From Methylophilales bacterium BACL14 MAG-120910-bin43 (GTDB lineage Bacteria > Pseudomonadota > Gammaproteobacteria > Burkholderiales > Methylophilaceae), in the NCBI GenBank assembly GCA_905181685.1, contig CAJIYK010000004.1, positions 121,337 to 164,723 of the forward strand: 43,387 nucleotides of DNA, given 5' to 3'. Below, piece by piece: positions 27,634 to 39,610 of the stretch; positions within the stretch are counted from its first letter, which is position 1, and each line of letters begins with the position of its first letter. The position numbers were made by a program, and so were the translations under genes. The notes under the pieces were generated by a model that did no database searches, had not been told where the DNA came from, and worked only from the letters and a program-made list of their open reading frames with translations.

Positions 27634-30600
27634 TTGAAACTTAAAGAGATTAAATTAGCTGGCTTTAAAACATTTGTTGACCCAACAACAATAAAAGTTG
27701 ACGCACAATTAGCAGGCATTGTGGGACCAAATGGTTGTGGTAAATCAAACGTAACCGAATCTATTAAATGGGTTTTAGGATCTTCCTCAGCTAAAGAGTT
27801 GCGAGGAGGAACGATGGAAGATGTCATCTTTTACGGAAGTGATACTCGCCAGCCCGTTTCTAGAGCAAGCGCTGAACTTTTCTTTGATAATTCAGAAGGG
27901 ATGGCACCACAAGCATGGGCTAGTTACGCTGAAATATCTGTCAAGAGGGTCATTGAAAAAGAAAAGGGATCAAGTTATTACATTAACAACACTCAAGTGA
28001 GAAGAAAAGATGTAGCTGACTTATTTCTTGGTACTGGCTTAGGCGCTAAAGGTTATGCAATCATTGGGCAAAATACAGTCTCACAAATTATTGAAGCAAA
28101 GCCAGAAGAGCTAAAAAACTTTCTTGAGGAAGCTGCTGGTGTCAGTCAATATAAAGAGAGAAGAAAAGAAACAGAATATCGACTGCGTGATACAAAAGAG
28201 AACCTATCACGAGTTGAGGACCTGTTAAGGGAAATCAATCAACAAATCACCAAGCTTGAATCACAAGCAGAAACTGCTAGCAAATATAATAAGCACCAAG
28301 AAAATTTAAAATTCCAAGAAGCGCAGGTTTGGGCATTAAAGAAGAGGGATGCGAATGAGTCTTGGGACCAAATAAAAACACTTATTACTAACCAACAGAC
28401 TGAATTAGATCAATTTACAACAGCATTAAGAGATATCGAAGTAAACGTTGAGAATGCCAGGCAAGAGCACGCTGATACATCTAACGAAATTAATTCTGCG
28501 CAGGCTAAATTTTATGAGGTAAATGCCCTTGTATCTGATGCAGAAAATGCTCTAAATAATATTAAAAATAATTTAGAGAGATTGAAGGTTACATTGGTTG
28601 AGAGTGAGGAAAAATTGAAATCTCATACCACTTCAATCGATGAAATTGAAAAAGCGATAGAAGAAAATCAAAATTTAATACAAATCGAAAATGAAAAACT
28701 TTCTCAGCACCAACAAAATGCAGTAGCTGATAAAGCCAGTCTCGTGAAGGTAGAAGCTGAATATAGGGCAGCTGTTGAGAAGTTAGAAGTTCAGCAAAGC
28801 GAAAATCAAAAAATATACGAGTTAATTAATTTAGAATCAACTCGAATTGATTATATTAATAAAGGCATTGAGGATTTAGAGGTAAGAAAAAAACAACTTC
28901 ATGACGAATCCTTGGCAATTAAAGAGAAGGGAGGAAGTCATGACAGCACCTCTCCAGACCACATAGGAGATATAGATAATCAAATAACGCTCGCGGATAA
29001 TGAGTTATCAGAGAAAAAAGAATTGCTTAGATAAGTTAGAAAAAGAAACAGACAGCCTCAACTTGAGAAAAGATGAGCATCTTAAAAATTTTCAGCAGAC
29101 TGAAATACAAATCTCGACCCTGTCGAGCTTTGTGGAGAGCGAAATGAATGATGAGCATACCAGTGAATTTCTTAATGAAGCAGGTATTGATAAAGAAAGG
29201 AATATATTTAAAAGAGTTGATATCGAAAAAGATTGGCAAAAAGCTGTTAGCTTTCTTCTTTCAGAGTATGCCAGCGCCTATGAAAGCAAAAGAATATCCC
29301 CTAAATCACTTAAAGAGATACCAACAAGCATAGCTGTTGTATATGAGGGAAGTTCAAACAAGACAATTACGCATAACGCAAAACTCACGCCACTGCTTTC
29401 AAAAGTATCTTCTAAAATACCTAATATAAATAATGTATTAACAGAATGGCTTTGTCATGCCTATATTACAAATGAACAAGATCTAGAGGGTAATCTTAAA
29501 GATCTTAACTTTGGTGAAATATTGGTTGATCAGTCTGGAAATATTCATGGTAAAAACTTTCAAGTATTTCGATCTGAAAATAAAACAAAATCTAACAAAC
29601 TTACTAATCTTAAGCTGCTTGAAGACCTAAAGAAAGATTTACCCGGATACAGGAGTGAGCTAGATAAAACTATTAACAAAACAGATGAACATGTAGAAAA
29701 TTTAGCGACAACAAAAAAAGAAGTTGAGCTTTTATCTGAGAAAAAATTTAATCTTATTGAAGAGAAAAATTCAATTAATTTAGAGGTAAATAAACAGCAA
29801 CAAATTGAAATTCATAGGCAAGAAAGAATTGTCAATATAGGCATCGAGCTTGAAGAGGCTGATAAAAAAATAAGTAGTTTTATGGAGGAGCTTAGTCAAA
29901 AACAAAAGAGTCTCGACGAACATAGTAAAGACAAATTAAATTTACAAAACAAATTAGAGGAATTATTGAATGACAAAAAAACCTCTGAGGTAAAATTTGA
30001 ATCAGAAAGAGAAAAGGTATTTGCAAGAGATAAAACAGAGCAAGAGCTTTTATTCAATCTAAAAATTCATCAGAACAAACATGAAGATTTCGTTGAAAAA
30101 TTAACTCACAATACCAACGAAAAGCTTCGCTTAGAAAAATTAATAAATGACTCCCATACCCAATTAAATGAAAAAAACTCTGAAAATCAAGAATCAATTC
30201 TTAAAGAAAGCCTTCAAGAAAAAGAACAGGCAGAAAAAAATCTTATTAAAGCAAGAGAGGATCTTTTGACGAAAGAAACTAATCTGAAAAATTTAGAAAG
30301 CAAAAGACTGGAAAAGCAACACTCACTGAATCCACTTACTGAAAAAGTCCAAGAATCTAAAATTTTAGAAAGAGAATCACAGATCCTATTCCAGCAATGC
30401 TGCCAAGAAATTGAAAAAACCTCTTTCGATGAAAGTGCTTTGCTTGATGCAATCGATGATGACACAAATGTCGAATCGATAATAGAGAAGTGTGATGCAC
30501 TCCGCCTTAAAATGGAACGTCTTGGTCCAGTTAACCAAGCTGCTATCGATGAATTAAATTCCATCCAAGAAAGAAAAAATTATCTACAAAAACAATCTGA

Positions 30601-31138
30601 TGATTTAACTGAAGCGATGACGACACTTGAGAATGCAATTAAAAAAATCGATAGTGAAACAAAGGAAAAATTAGATACAACATACAAAGAAGTTAACAAA
30701 AATTTCAGTGAGTTTTTTAAAAGATTGTTTATGGGAGGAAGGGCAGAGCTTCAATTGATGGGAGATGAAATTTTAGATACAGGTCTCCAAGTATCAGCGC
30801 AACCCCCTGGTAAAAAAAATACAACGATTAATCTTTTGTCAGGTGGGGAAAAAGCATTAACAGCAATATCACTTATATTTGCATTATTTAAATTAAACCC
30901 CTCTCCGTTTTGCGTTATGGATGAAGTAGATGCACCATTGGACGATACCAATACAGGTAATTTTTGTTCTTTAGTAAAGGAAATGGCAGAAAAGACACAG
31001 TTTTTAATCGTTACACACAACCGAATTACCATGGAGATTGCAGAACAATTAGTCGGCGTTACTCAGCAAGAACTTGGAGTTTCAAGGATTGTCGAAGTAG
31101 ATATGAGGGATATTGACGATATGGAGCTAGCTTACTAA
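27634..31138 (+). CDS. smc: Chromosome segregation ATPase SMC (one frame slip)
   Basis: SMC organises and segregates the chromosome. The start is TTG (MKLKEIKLAGFKTFVDPTTI). Walker A is GPNGCGKSN at residues 31-39, followed by a long coiled coil, a hinge-like globular region at about residues 490-680, a second coiled coil, then the ABC signature LLSGGEKALTAISLIFA, Walker B PFCVMDEVDAPLDDTN and the D-loop. The length of about 1,168 residues is normal. The frame breaks once at about 29030-29034: ELSEKKELLR stops, and the next frame continues as DKLEKETDSLN. Removing one A restores a continuous coiled coil. It heads the smc-zipA-ligA-TPR unit. Confidence 0.93.
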
Positions 31139-31140
31139 AT

Positions 31141-32223
31141 ATGAATGATGTTCAACTTGCACTATTAATTACGGGCGTAGCCATTATTTTTGTGCTAATC
31201 ATCTACAATTGGAGTGAATTAAAAAGATTAACAAAGAAACAAGCCAGCCTCACAAAACCTAACAACTCTATTAGCGAGGACAACGATCCACTTTTTCATA
31301 ACTTTAATGATCTAGAAGTGACTCCTGAAGTTGTTGAGCCTTTTGAACCCATAGAAAAAGAGGTTAATGAGAATTTAACTGGTTCAGAAAAGATAATTAA
31401 TTCAAATTTGCCTGATGGCATTGACAGAGACATTGAAACCGTAATTTCAATTACATGTAAAAAGATTCAAGAGTCGAGCAGTGGATTACTTTTAGATAAA
31501 ATTAAATCGATGCCAGGTGTCAGAGTTTATATTAGAAAAGATAATGATTTGTGGGCAACAGAATCAGCAATTTATGACTCTATTAATTACAACCAGGTTC
31601 TCTTAGTTTTGCTGCTCGCAAGTAGGAAATATACTTTAGATACCAAAGCCATCCAGGATTTTAAGCAGCTTGCGAATGATATTTCATCAAATGTTGATGG
31701 ACCAATATTTTGGTTATCTAATCAGGATATTGAAAAAGAATCTTTTCATTTAAGTAAATTTAAAAAAGATGTTGATCACTCATTGATTCTTCAGGTTTAT
31801 CCGAAGTCTGACCCAACATTTCACGCAGGGCCTTTGATAGACTTTTTTAAACAACCTATCTTTAAAGTCAATAATAAATCGTTTCACGAATTAATACACC
31901 AAGATTCAGGCCAAAAGATCTGCGTGCTGACTTCACTAACTGGGAAGCCACTAAATATAAGTCATGAAACATTCCTTCAAGGAATTATTTTCAAAATGGA
32001 CATCCCAAATACTATGAAAATTACAACAGCATTCAACGAACTTATTCTTATAATTAAACAATTCAACACTAAGCTTAATGGAGTGCTTGTTGATGTTAGC
32101 AGAAAGCCTTTAAACGATGATCAAATAAGCCAAATTTATGTGCATTTAAAAAAACTAGAGAAAATAATGCAAGAAAAGAAAATTCCATCGGGCTCGAAAA
32201 TTGCTCAAAAAATGTTCAATTAA
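31141..32223 (+). CDS. zipA: Cell division protein ZipA
   Basis: ZipA anchors FtsZ to the inner membrane. The 360-residue intact product has an N-terminal membrane helix (VQLALLITGVAIIFVLIIYN), a charged and variable linker (about residues 30-95), and a C-terminal globular domain (about 215-350) with HAGPLIDFFKQPIFKVNNKS, FHELI, FKMDIPNTMKITTAFNELIL and NDDQISQIYVHLKKLEKIM, the FtsZ-binding ZipA fold. It starts two bases after the smc stop, the classic smc-zipA-ligA arrangement of Gammaproteobacteria, which supports the host class. It looks longer and more divergent than the E. coli protein. Confidence 0.85.
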   Translation: MNDVQLALLITGVAIIFVLIIYNWSELKRLTKKQASLTKPNNSISEDNDPLFHNFNDLEVTPEVVEPFEPIEKEVNENLTGSEKIINSNLPDGIDRDIETVISITCKKIQESSSGLLLDKIKSMPGVRVYIRKDNDLWATESAIYDSINYNQVLLVLLLASRKYTLDTKAIQDFKQLANDISSNVDGPIFWLSNQDIEKESFHLSKFKKDVDHSLILQVYPKSDPTFHAGPLIDFFKQPIFKVNNKSFHELIHQDSGQKICVLTSLTGKPLNISHETFLQGIIFKMDIPNTMKITTAFNELILIIKQFNTKLNGVLVDVSRKPLNDDQISQIYVHLKKLEKIMQEKKIPSGSKIAQKMFN

Positions 32224-34245
<2,022 letters not shown>

Positions 34246-34247
34246 TA

Positions 34248-35108
34248 ATGATTAAACAATTAACATTAATTTTATCTTTTATATTATTGTATTCAAACAA
34301 TATTTTTGCTTATAATGTGAATAATGAATGTGAGAAACAATTAAATAAAGGTAAGTTTGAGGAGGCTTTAAAAGCAGCGAATTCAGTTAAAGACAAATAT
34401 GACTCTAACTTTTGTAAGGGTAAAGCTAATTTTCGTCTTAGAAATAATGATCAGGCAATTAAAGACTTTGAAATAGCCGAAAAGGAAGCTTCTATCCAAG
34501 CTGATCAAATGCAAGCAATTCTTTTCAAGGGCATTACACAGAGGGATTCTGGAGACTTTAAAGGGTCTAATAAGACATTCACTTATGGATTTCAGACAGC
34601 AGAATTGGGCAACAGTAAATACCTTCAATATGAACACCGTTTTTTGTATCAATTAGGTATTAACATGCTTAGGACTAAAGAATTTTTAGATGCTCAAGAT
34701 TACTATACAAGAGCTTTGGTATTGGCCTCAAATGATAATGAGCGAGCTGTTTGTTATGAAGGCTTAGCTCAAACATACTTCTATAGAAATAAAGCCTCAA
34801 AAGCAGTTGAATATGGCTTAAGAGCAACATTAATGTTTCAAAAGACTGGAATGCTGGGTGAATACGCTGATAGCAGCATTGAACTTTCAAGATACTATTA
34901 CCTAGATAAGAACCAAACAAAAGCAATCGAAACACTGAAGAAGCTTGAAAAGTTTTGTATTGATAATGGTGGAGAATATTATCTAGCTAAAACACTGATT
35001 GCTCAAGTTGAGCTATATACAAAAATTGGAGATGAGAAGGCCGCTGCAGAAAGCAAAAAAAATGCGGAGATAGTGATGCAAAGATTGGGTATCGAAGACT
35101 TTGACTAA
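34248..35108 (+). CDS. Exported tetratricopeptide-repeat protein
   Basis: The 286-residue product has a signal peptide (ILSFILLYSNNIFA) and then a chain of helical TPR-like repeats: CEKQLNKGKFEEALKAANSV, ANFRLRNNDQAIKDFEIAEK, AQDYYTRALVLASNDNERAV, and ETLKKLEKFCIDNGGEYYLA. It likely mediates protein contacts in the periplasm. It starts two bases after ligA, so it is the last gene of the smc operon. Its last 63 codons recur as a diverged copy at 37424-37633 (see that entry), with identical final residues IEDFD. Confidence 0.78.
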   Translation: MIKQLTLILSFILLYSNNIFAYNVNNECEKQLNKGKFEEALKAANSVKDKYDSNFCKGKANFRLRNNDQAIKDFEIAEKEASIQADQMQAILFKGITQRDSGDFKGSNKTFTYGFQTAELGNSKYLQYEHRFLYQLGINMLRTKEFLDAQDYYTRALVLASNDNERAVCYEGLAQTYFYRNKASKAVEYGLRATLMFQKTGMLGEYADSSIELSRYYYLDKNQTKAIETLKKLEKFCIDNGGEYYLAKTLIAQVELYTKIGDEKAAAESKKNAEIVMQRLGIEDFD

Positions 35109-35151
35109 ATTATTTTTTTGACATACGTTGATATTGTTGCTTTGTAGAGCG

Positions 35152-36480
35152 CTATCTCTCAAACTCTAATGCGCCATCATCAACTTTACTCAATTTGAAT
35201 ATAATATATTCCACAAAATAATTCTGATAAAACTTATACGTCCTGTTTGGAAACTTATCCATAGCCCTTAATACGTAATTAGCCTGTATTGATGGCGTAG
35301 TCTTTTCTCCCAAATACTTAGCGGTACAAGTACTTAATTCTTTTTTCTTCATATACTTAATTGTTTTACAAATGCGTTGACTGACTATTTCACATCTCGC
35401 AGTCCAACTAAAATTTATGTATCCTGCGTGCGCAAAAAGGTTTGGCAACCCACTAAACATCATTCCTCTGTACCAACTCGTATCGTGGATATTTATTTTC
35501 TTATCATTAACAAAAATATCAATGCCACCCAATAATTGTGCATTACCGCCTGTAGCCATTACAGTTAAATCACTATGGATAACTTTCCCATCCTGCAGCT
35601 TGACTCCTGTTGCCTCCCAATTACTTACTCCTTGGCGCTCAATTTTTACCTTGCTTGACTCAACAGCCCTAAAATAATCCTGATCTAAACTAGAAGCAGG
35701 GCGCTGGTCCCAAAAATCATATGATGGAGTGGTTTTATCGTTATAATATGGATCTGCTGCGATAATTTTTTTTCTAAGTGATTTTTTAAAAAACCTACTA
35801 GATATATAGTCTTTTAAGACTTGAAATGTTTTGTAACCACGTGATGATTTTTCTTGGCTATCAATATTAATAATCCATGCAGGGCTACGCTGAACTAATG
35901 TTACTTTCTTAGCCTCTTTTATAATTGAAGGTGCCATGGTAATAGCGGTACAGCCACTTCCGATAATAGTTACACTTTTACCTTTAAAGTCTGTATCCCC
36001 CCAGTTTTGCGTGTGTACAATTTTGCCTTTGTACTTACTTTCCCCTTTAAACTTAGGTAGGTGAGGGTTATTACGATCACGTGACCCAGTACAGCAAATA
36101 ACGTACTGACTCGTATAATTTTTTTTATCGGTTTTTGTTGTCCATAAATTATCCTTCCAAGATAGTGCCGATACCTGCGTATTAAATACTATATTTTTTT
36201 TGATTTTAAATTTGTTTGCTGTTTGATTTATGTACCCTCTGATATCCGCGCCATTTCCTATTATTGAGCCTTTCCATGGATTGAAACTAAATCCATAGGT
36301 ATACATATCGTTATCTGCGCGAACACCAGGAAATTTCATCTGATCCCAAGTTCCACCCGCAGAGCTCCTCGAATCGAGTATCTTGTAGCTGACGCCTGGA
36401 AAATTTTTCTGCAAGTAATATGCTGTAGTAATTCCAGCAATACCCGCACCAATAATAATTACATCTATGTTATCTTGCAT
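35152..36480 (-). CDS. Flavin-containing monooxygenase (Baeyer-Villiger type)
   Basis: The 442-residue intact product has an N-terminal FAD loop IIIGAGIAGITTAYYLQ, the GGTWDQMKFPGVRADNDMYT segment seen in Baeyer-Villiger monooxygenases, the fingerprint YKGKIVHTQNWGD, and a second dinucleotide loop VTIIGSGCTAITMAPS for NADPH. It would insert oxygen into ketones or oxidise sulfur/nitrogen compounds. It ends 43 bases from the TPR gene and begins 7 bases after the broken EamA copy, suggesting an EamA-FMO unit. It lies between the two halves of a duplicated block and may have arrived with it. Confidence 0.82.
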   Translation of the reverse strand: MQDNIDVIIIGAGIAGITTAYYLQKNFPGVSYKILDSRSSAGGTWDQMKFPGVRADNDMYTYGFSFNPWKGSIIGNGADIRGYINQTANKFKIKKNIVFNTQVSALSWKDNLWTTKTDKKNYTSQYVICCTGSRDRNNPHLPKFKGESKYKGKIVHTQNWGDTDFKGKSVTIIGSGCTAITMAPSIIKEAKKVTLVQRSPAWIINIDSQEKSSRGYKTFQVLKDYISSRFFKKSLRKKIIAADPYYNDKTTPSYDFWDQRPASSLDQDYFRAVESSKVKIERQGVSNWEATGVKLQDGKVIHSDLTVMATGGNAQLLGGIDIFVNDKKINIHDTSWYRGMMFSGLPNLFAHAGYINFSWTARCEIVSQRICKTIKYMKKKELSTCTAKYLGEKTTPSIQANYVLRAMDKFPNRTYKFYQNYFVEYIIFKLSKVDDGALEFER

Positions 36481-36487
36481 AAAAAAC

Positions 36488-37368
36488 TCAGCTTTTACTT
36501 TTTAATTTTCTAGAAACAAATATACCAAAAACAATTAATACCAAGGCTACCATATTTTGCCACAAAACTGGCTCGCCTAATACAAAAGCACCTAAAGTAA
36601 AGGCATAAACTGGTATCACATAGTTCATATTTGATAGAAAGGCTGCGCCAGCATTATTTATCAAATTAAAGTAAATTAAGGCACCTAACCCTGTAGAAAG
36701 CAAACCAAGTGCTAACATATTTAATAATGTTCTAATTGGCACGCCATCAAGTGATAAGTTAATAATGTCTGGCCATAACAAAAATGCCAAAAGACTTGCC
36801 AGCGTTGAAGAGCAGGTGGCCGCCACAAGTGGGTCATATTTAGGAAGCTTCTCAACAATAACGCTATTAATGGAATAAAAAAAGGTTGCGCCTAGTATTA
36901 GCAAAATTCCATACAATTCATTATTACCATCGCTTATTGAAGGTCCTAAAATAAATAAAACACCAGATATACCTAGGATAAAACCTATAATTTTAAATCT
37001 ATTTAGTTCATTATTAGGAAGAAAAATATGCGCAAGAACAATTGTCATTAGCGGCACAAATGCCATTAGTAGCCCGGCCATGCCTGATGTAATAAATAAC
37101 TGGCCTTGGGTTATCAGTAGTTGCTAATGATCCACCAAAACACTGTAAAGAAGAAATGCAGCCTGTTAATTAATTTAAAGTATTTGGAAATTTTTAAGAA
37201 TAATCATCATAATTAATAAGGTCGATATTAACCCCAAGATAATGAAGTAATATACTGGGTCGGGGAGAAGTACCCACCATTTAAACATTCGAATATCATT
37301 GCAAATGATGATCCCCAAATTACTATAAGTAATCCAAGGTATTGATAATTTCTTAATGAACTCTGCAT
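36488..37368 (-). pseudogene. EamA/DMT-family transporter, copy 1 (broken N-terminal half)
   Basis: The C-terminal part (from MAGLLMAFVPLMTIVLAHIF to VFGIFVSRKLK) is intact and matches the transporter at 37641-38516 at roughly four residues in five. The N-terminal part is recognisable in pieces: MQSSLRNYQYLGLLIVIWGS, SFAMIFECLNGGYFSPTQ, then other frames and stops with FIILGLISTLLIMMII and LLITQGQLFITSGM. At least three frame changes and a stop lie between about 37090 and 37250. Relatives are ten-helix metabolite exporters. Either several sequencing errors cluster here, or the gene is decaying while its homologue next door stays intact. The ATG at 37368 aligns with the start of copy 2. Confidence 0.72.
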
Positions 37369-37423
37369 ATACTAATTTGCTTAAATAATTCTTAATGTCA
37401 AGTAGAGCGATAAATTCAAATAA

Positions 37424-37633
37424 AGTTTAAATGAAAATGAAGTAAAAGCCATTGATACATTGAAAAAGCTTGAGAAATTTTGTATTGACAATGGTGGTGA
37501 ATATTATTTAGCTAAAACATTAATCGCACAAGTTGAGCTTTACACTAAGATTGGTGACGATGAAGCTGCAGCAGTAAGTAAGAAAAATGCAGAAATGGAG
37601 GTGCAATGGTTAGGGATTGAGGACTTTGATTAA
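37424..37633 (+). pseudogene. Detached 3' fragment of the TPR gene
   Basis: The frame reads NENEVKAIDTLKKLEKFCID, NGGEYYLAKTLIAQVELYTK, then ends LGIEDFD at a TAA at 37631-37633. Over 63 codons it differs from 34920-35108 by 40 bases by my count (about 79% nucleotide identity), yet only 8 of 62 residues change. There is no start codon or 5' part. It stands tail-to-tail with EamA copy 2, seven bases apart. Confidence 0.85.
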
Positions 37634-37640
37634 TACAAAA

Positions 37641-38516
37641 CTAGGCTTTTCTTCTAGATACAAATACACCAAAGACAATTAAAATTAAGGCTAAGATATT
37701 TTGCCATAAGACAGGCTCGCCCAACACAATGGCGCCTAAAGTAAAGGCATAAACGGGAATGACGTAATTCATATTTGAAAGAAAAGTTGCTCCAGCGTTT
37801 TTAATCAAATTAAAGAAAATTAATGCGCCTAAACCGGTTGGTAACAGGCCAAGAGCTAGCATATTTAAGGATGTGCTGAGTGGAATACCCTCTAAATCCA
37901 AATAAATCATATCTGGCCAAATTAAAAATGCTAAAAGACATGCAAGTACTGAAGAGCATGTTGCTGCAACTACGGGGTCATATTTTGGAAATTTCTCAAC
38001 TACAACACCATGGCTAGCATATCTTCTGCAAGCTCCTAAGATTAAAAGAATACCAAATAACGTGTTATTGCCATCATCTATAGATGGGAAAAGTATAAAC
38101 AACACACCAGATATCCCTAGAACAAAACCAAGGATCTTATAACGATTTAATGCATTGTTTGGCAGAAAAATATGTGCTAATACCATGGTTACCAAAGGTA
38201 CGAAAGCCATCAGAAGACCTGTCATGCCAGATGTTATATGCATTTGCCCGCGAGAAATAAGTAAGAAGGGGACAATGTTACCGATCACAGCATATATGAA
38301 GAAATGTACCCATGGGGTTAACGTTTTAGGAAAGCTTTTCCTATAAAAAAAACAGGCAATTAATAATACAACTGATCCTATAGCTAATCGATATCCCACT
38401 GTTTGTTCAGGTGTAAAATGTCCACCAACTAAACACTGATGCATCATTGCAAAGGATGATCCCCATATAATGATGATTAGGACAAGATACTGGTAGTTTC
38501 TTAGGGTGCTCTGCAT
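37641..38516 (-). CDS. EamA/DMT-family transporter, copy 2 (intact)
   Basis: The 291-residue product has ten hydrophobic helices in two EamA repeats: VLIIIIWGSSFAMMHQCLVG, VGYRLAIGSVVLLIACFFY, GMTGLLMAFVPLVTMVLAH, then PVVAATCSSVLACLLAFLIW and NYVIPVYAFTLGAIVLGEPV. It would export a metabolite or amino acid by proton exchange. Compared with copy 1, the short stretch GACRRYASHGVVVEK is odd where copy 1 has GATFFYSINSVIVEK; two compensating indels could explain this. It is the intact member of the pair. Confidence 0.84.
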   Translation of the reverse strand: MQSTLRNYQYLVLIIIIWGSSFAMMHQCLVGGHFTPEQTVGYRLAIGSVVLLIACFFYRKSFPKTLTPWVHFFIYAVIGNIVPFLLISRGQMHITSGMTGLLMAFVPLVTMVLAHIFLPNNALNRYKILGFVLGISGVLFILFPSIDDGNNTLFGILLILGACRRYASHGVVVEKFPKYDPVVAATCSSVLACLLAFLIWPDMIYLDLEGIPLSTSLNMLALGLLPTGLGALIFFNLIKNAGATFLSNMNYVIPVYAFTLGAIVLGEPVLWQNILALILIVFGVFVSRRKA

Positions 38517-38655
38517 ATTTGCCTTTATTCTACTTAACCACTTACCAAAAGTTGTTTTTTGTATTTAAACACAATAATTGTATTATTAGTTTAATAATTT
38601 ATTTCATTTAACATAATATACATTATACGAAGTAATATATTAAAGCACTTGGGTG

Positions 38656-39469
38656 TTATCGATTAAAGGGGCTGTAATGTGGGTCATAAACCCTGATATC
38701 ACGGTTATTACTTCTTAATGAACTAAATGTATCTGAAGTTGTGCCAAGCTGATAAGTGAGGTTAAGTGAAAACCGCGTATTAAATCCATTATCGTAGGAA
38801 ATATTAGGGGCTAATGCCAATTGATCATTTATTTTATAATCCAACCCAGCCTTAACTCCAGACCCAACCGTTCCCCCTGATGTATCGCTATCCTGGTAAT
38901 AGTAACCTAACACTGTGTTAAGAGAATCGTTAATGACATAACTCATATCTAAACCATAAGTATGTAATGCGATTCCCTCATAGGTATTATTCAATCTTTT
39001 TTCTGTTGTTAAAGGACCTAGTTGAGTATCAGGATCCATACAATATGTCATCAACAATAATAACGGCACTGTAGGCTAGTTGATGATAAACAACATTCTT
39101 TTTATCAATGACATTAACGCCATTATCCGCATTCCCTGTTTTCATATAACGCGTGTCATACCCGGCATTAAAATCAAAAACATAGTTGTTTGAACTCCAG
39201 CTTTGACCAACCCGAAGTGATGATGAGGCACCGATACCTGAAACCTTGGTGTCCTTTAGGCTAGATTCGTTACCGATATCCGAAAAACTGGCTTTGGCAA
39301 TCCCATCAAAATAAAACCCCTCACTGCCAAGAGGGATAAACGCCCCTATTCCCGCTTGATTCGGTGTCCCAGCTGCTTGGCTCTGCGCATCTATACGCCA
39401 GTCAATCGCCTTATCTTCTGCAATGCTTATTGTTGGAATCATTAATAATAGTAAAAGTAGTTTCTTCAT
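38656..39469 (-). CDS. Outer-membrane beta-barrel protein (frame slip in the middle)
   Basis: The N-terminal frame (39469-39029) has a signal peptide (LLLMIPTISIA) and amphipathic strands (IGAFIPLGSEGFYFDGIAKA, SFSDIGN, YVFDFNAGYDTRYMKTG). The continuing frame (to 38656) has TYEGIALHTYGLDMSYVIND, LNTVLGYYYQDSD, KAGLDYKINDQLALAPNISY and FSLNLTYQLG. The alternating aromatic strands and Tyr/Asn-rich turns point to a barrel of about ten or more strands. It may resemble the inverse-autotransporter barrel class, but I would not name it further. The slip is at about 39030-39060. A palindrome lies upstream at 39499-39522. Confidence 0.6.
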
Positions 39470-39498
39470 ATCACCATCCTGTGTTTATATTTCTTTAA

Positions 39499-39522
39499 GT
39501 ATCTTATATTCACGTAAGATAC
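39499..39522. promoter_or_regulatory. Perfect 8-bp inverted repeat in a divergent promoter region
   Basis: GTATCTTA (39499-39506) and TAAGATAC (39515-39522) are exact reverse complements around an eight-base spacer. The element lies 30 bases upstream of the beta-barrel start on the minus strand and 89 bases upstream of the deacetylase-like gene on the plus strand. It is not followed by a T tract, so an operator is more likely than a terminator. Confidence 0.4.
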
Positions 39523-39610
39523 CTTTAACAAGTGCGTTTACAGGGGATGAAACGTAAAGGGAATTTGTTTTTGATTTTACATACAACATTTTAAGTATAA
39601 TTAATTGTAT

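Noticed and set aside
29000-29060. Programmed ribosomal frameshift in smc
   Set aside because: SMC is not known for recoding, there is no slippery heptamer plus pseudoknot that I can see, and similar slips occur in many unrelated genes here, so a sequence error is simpler.
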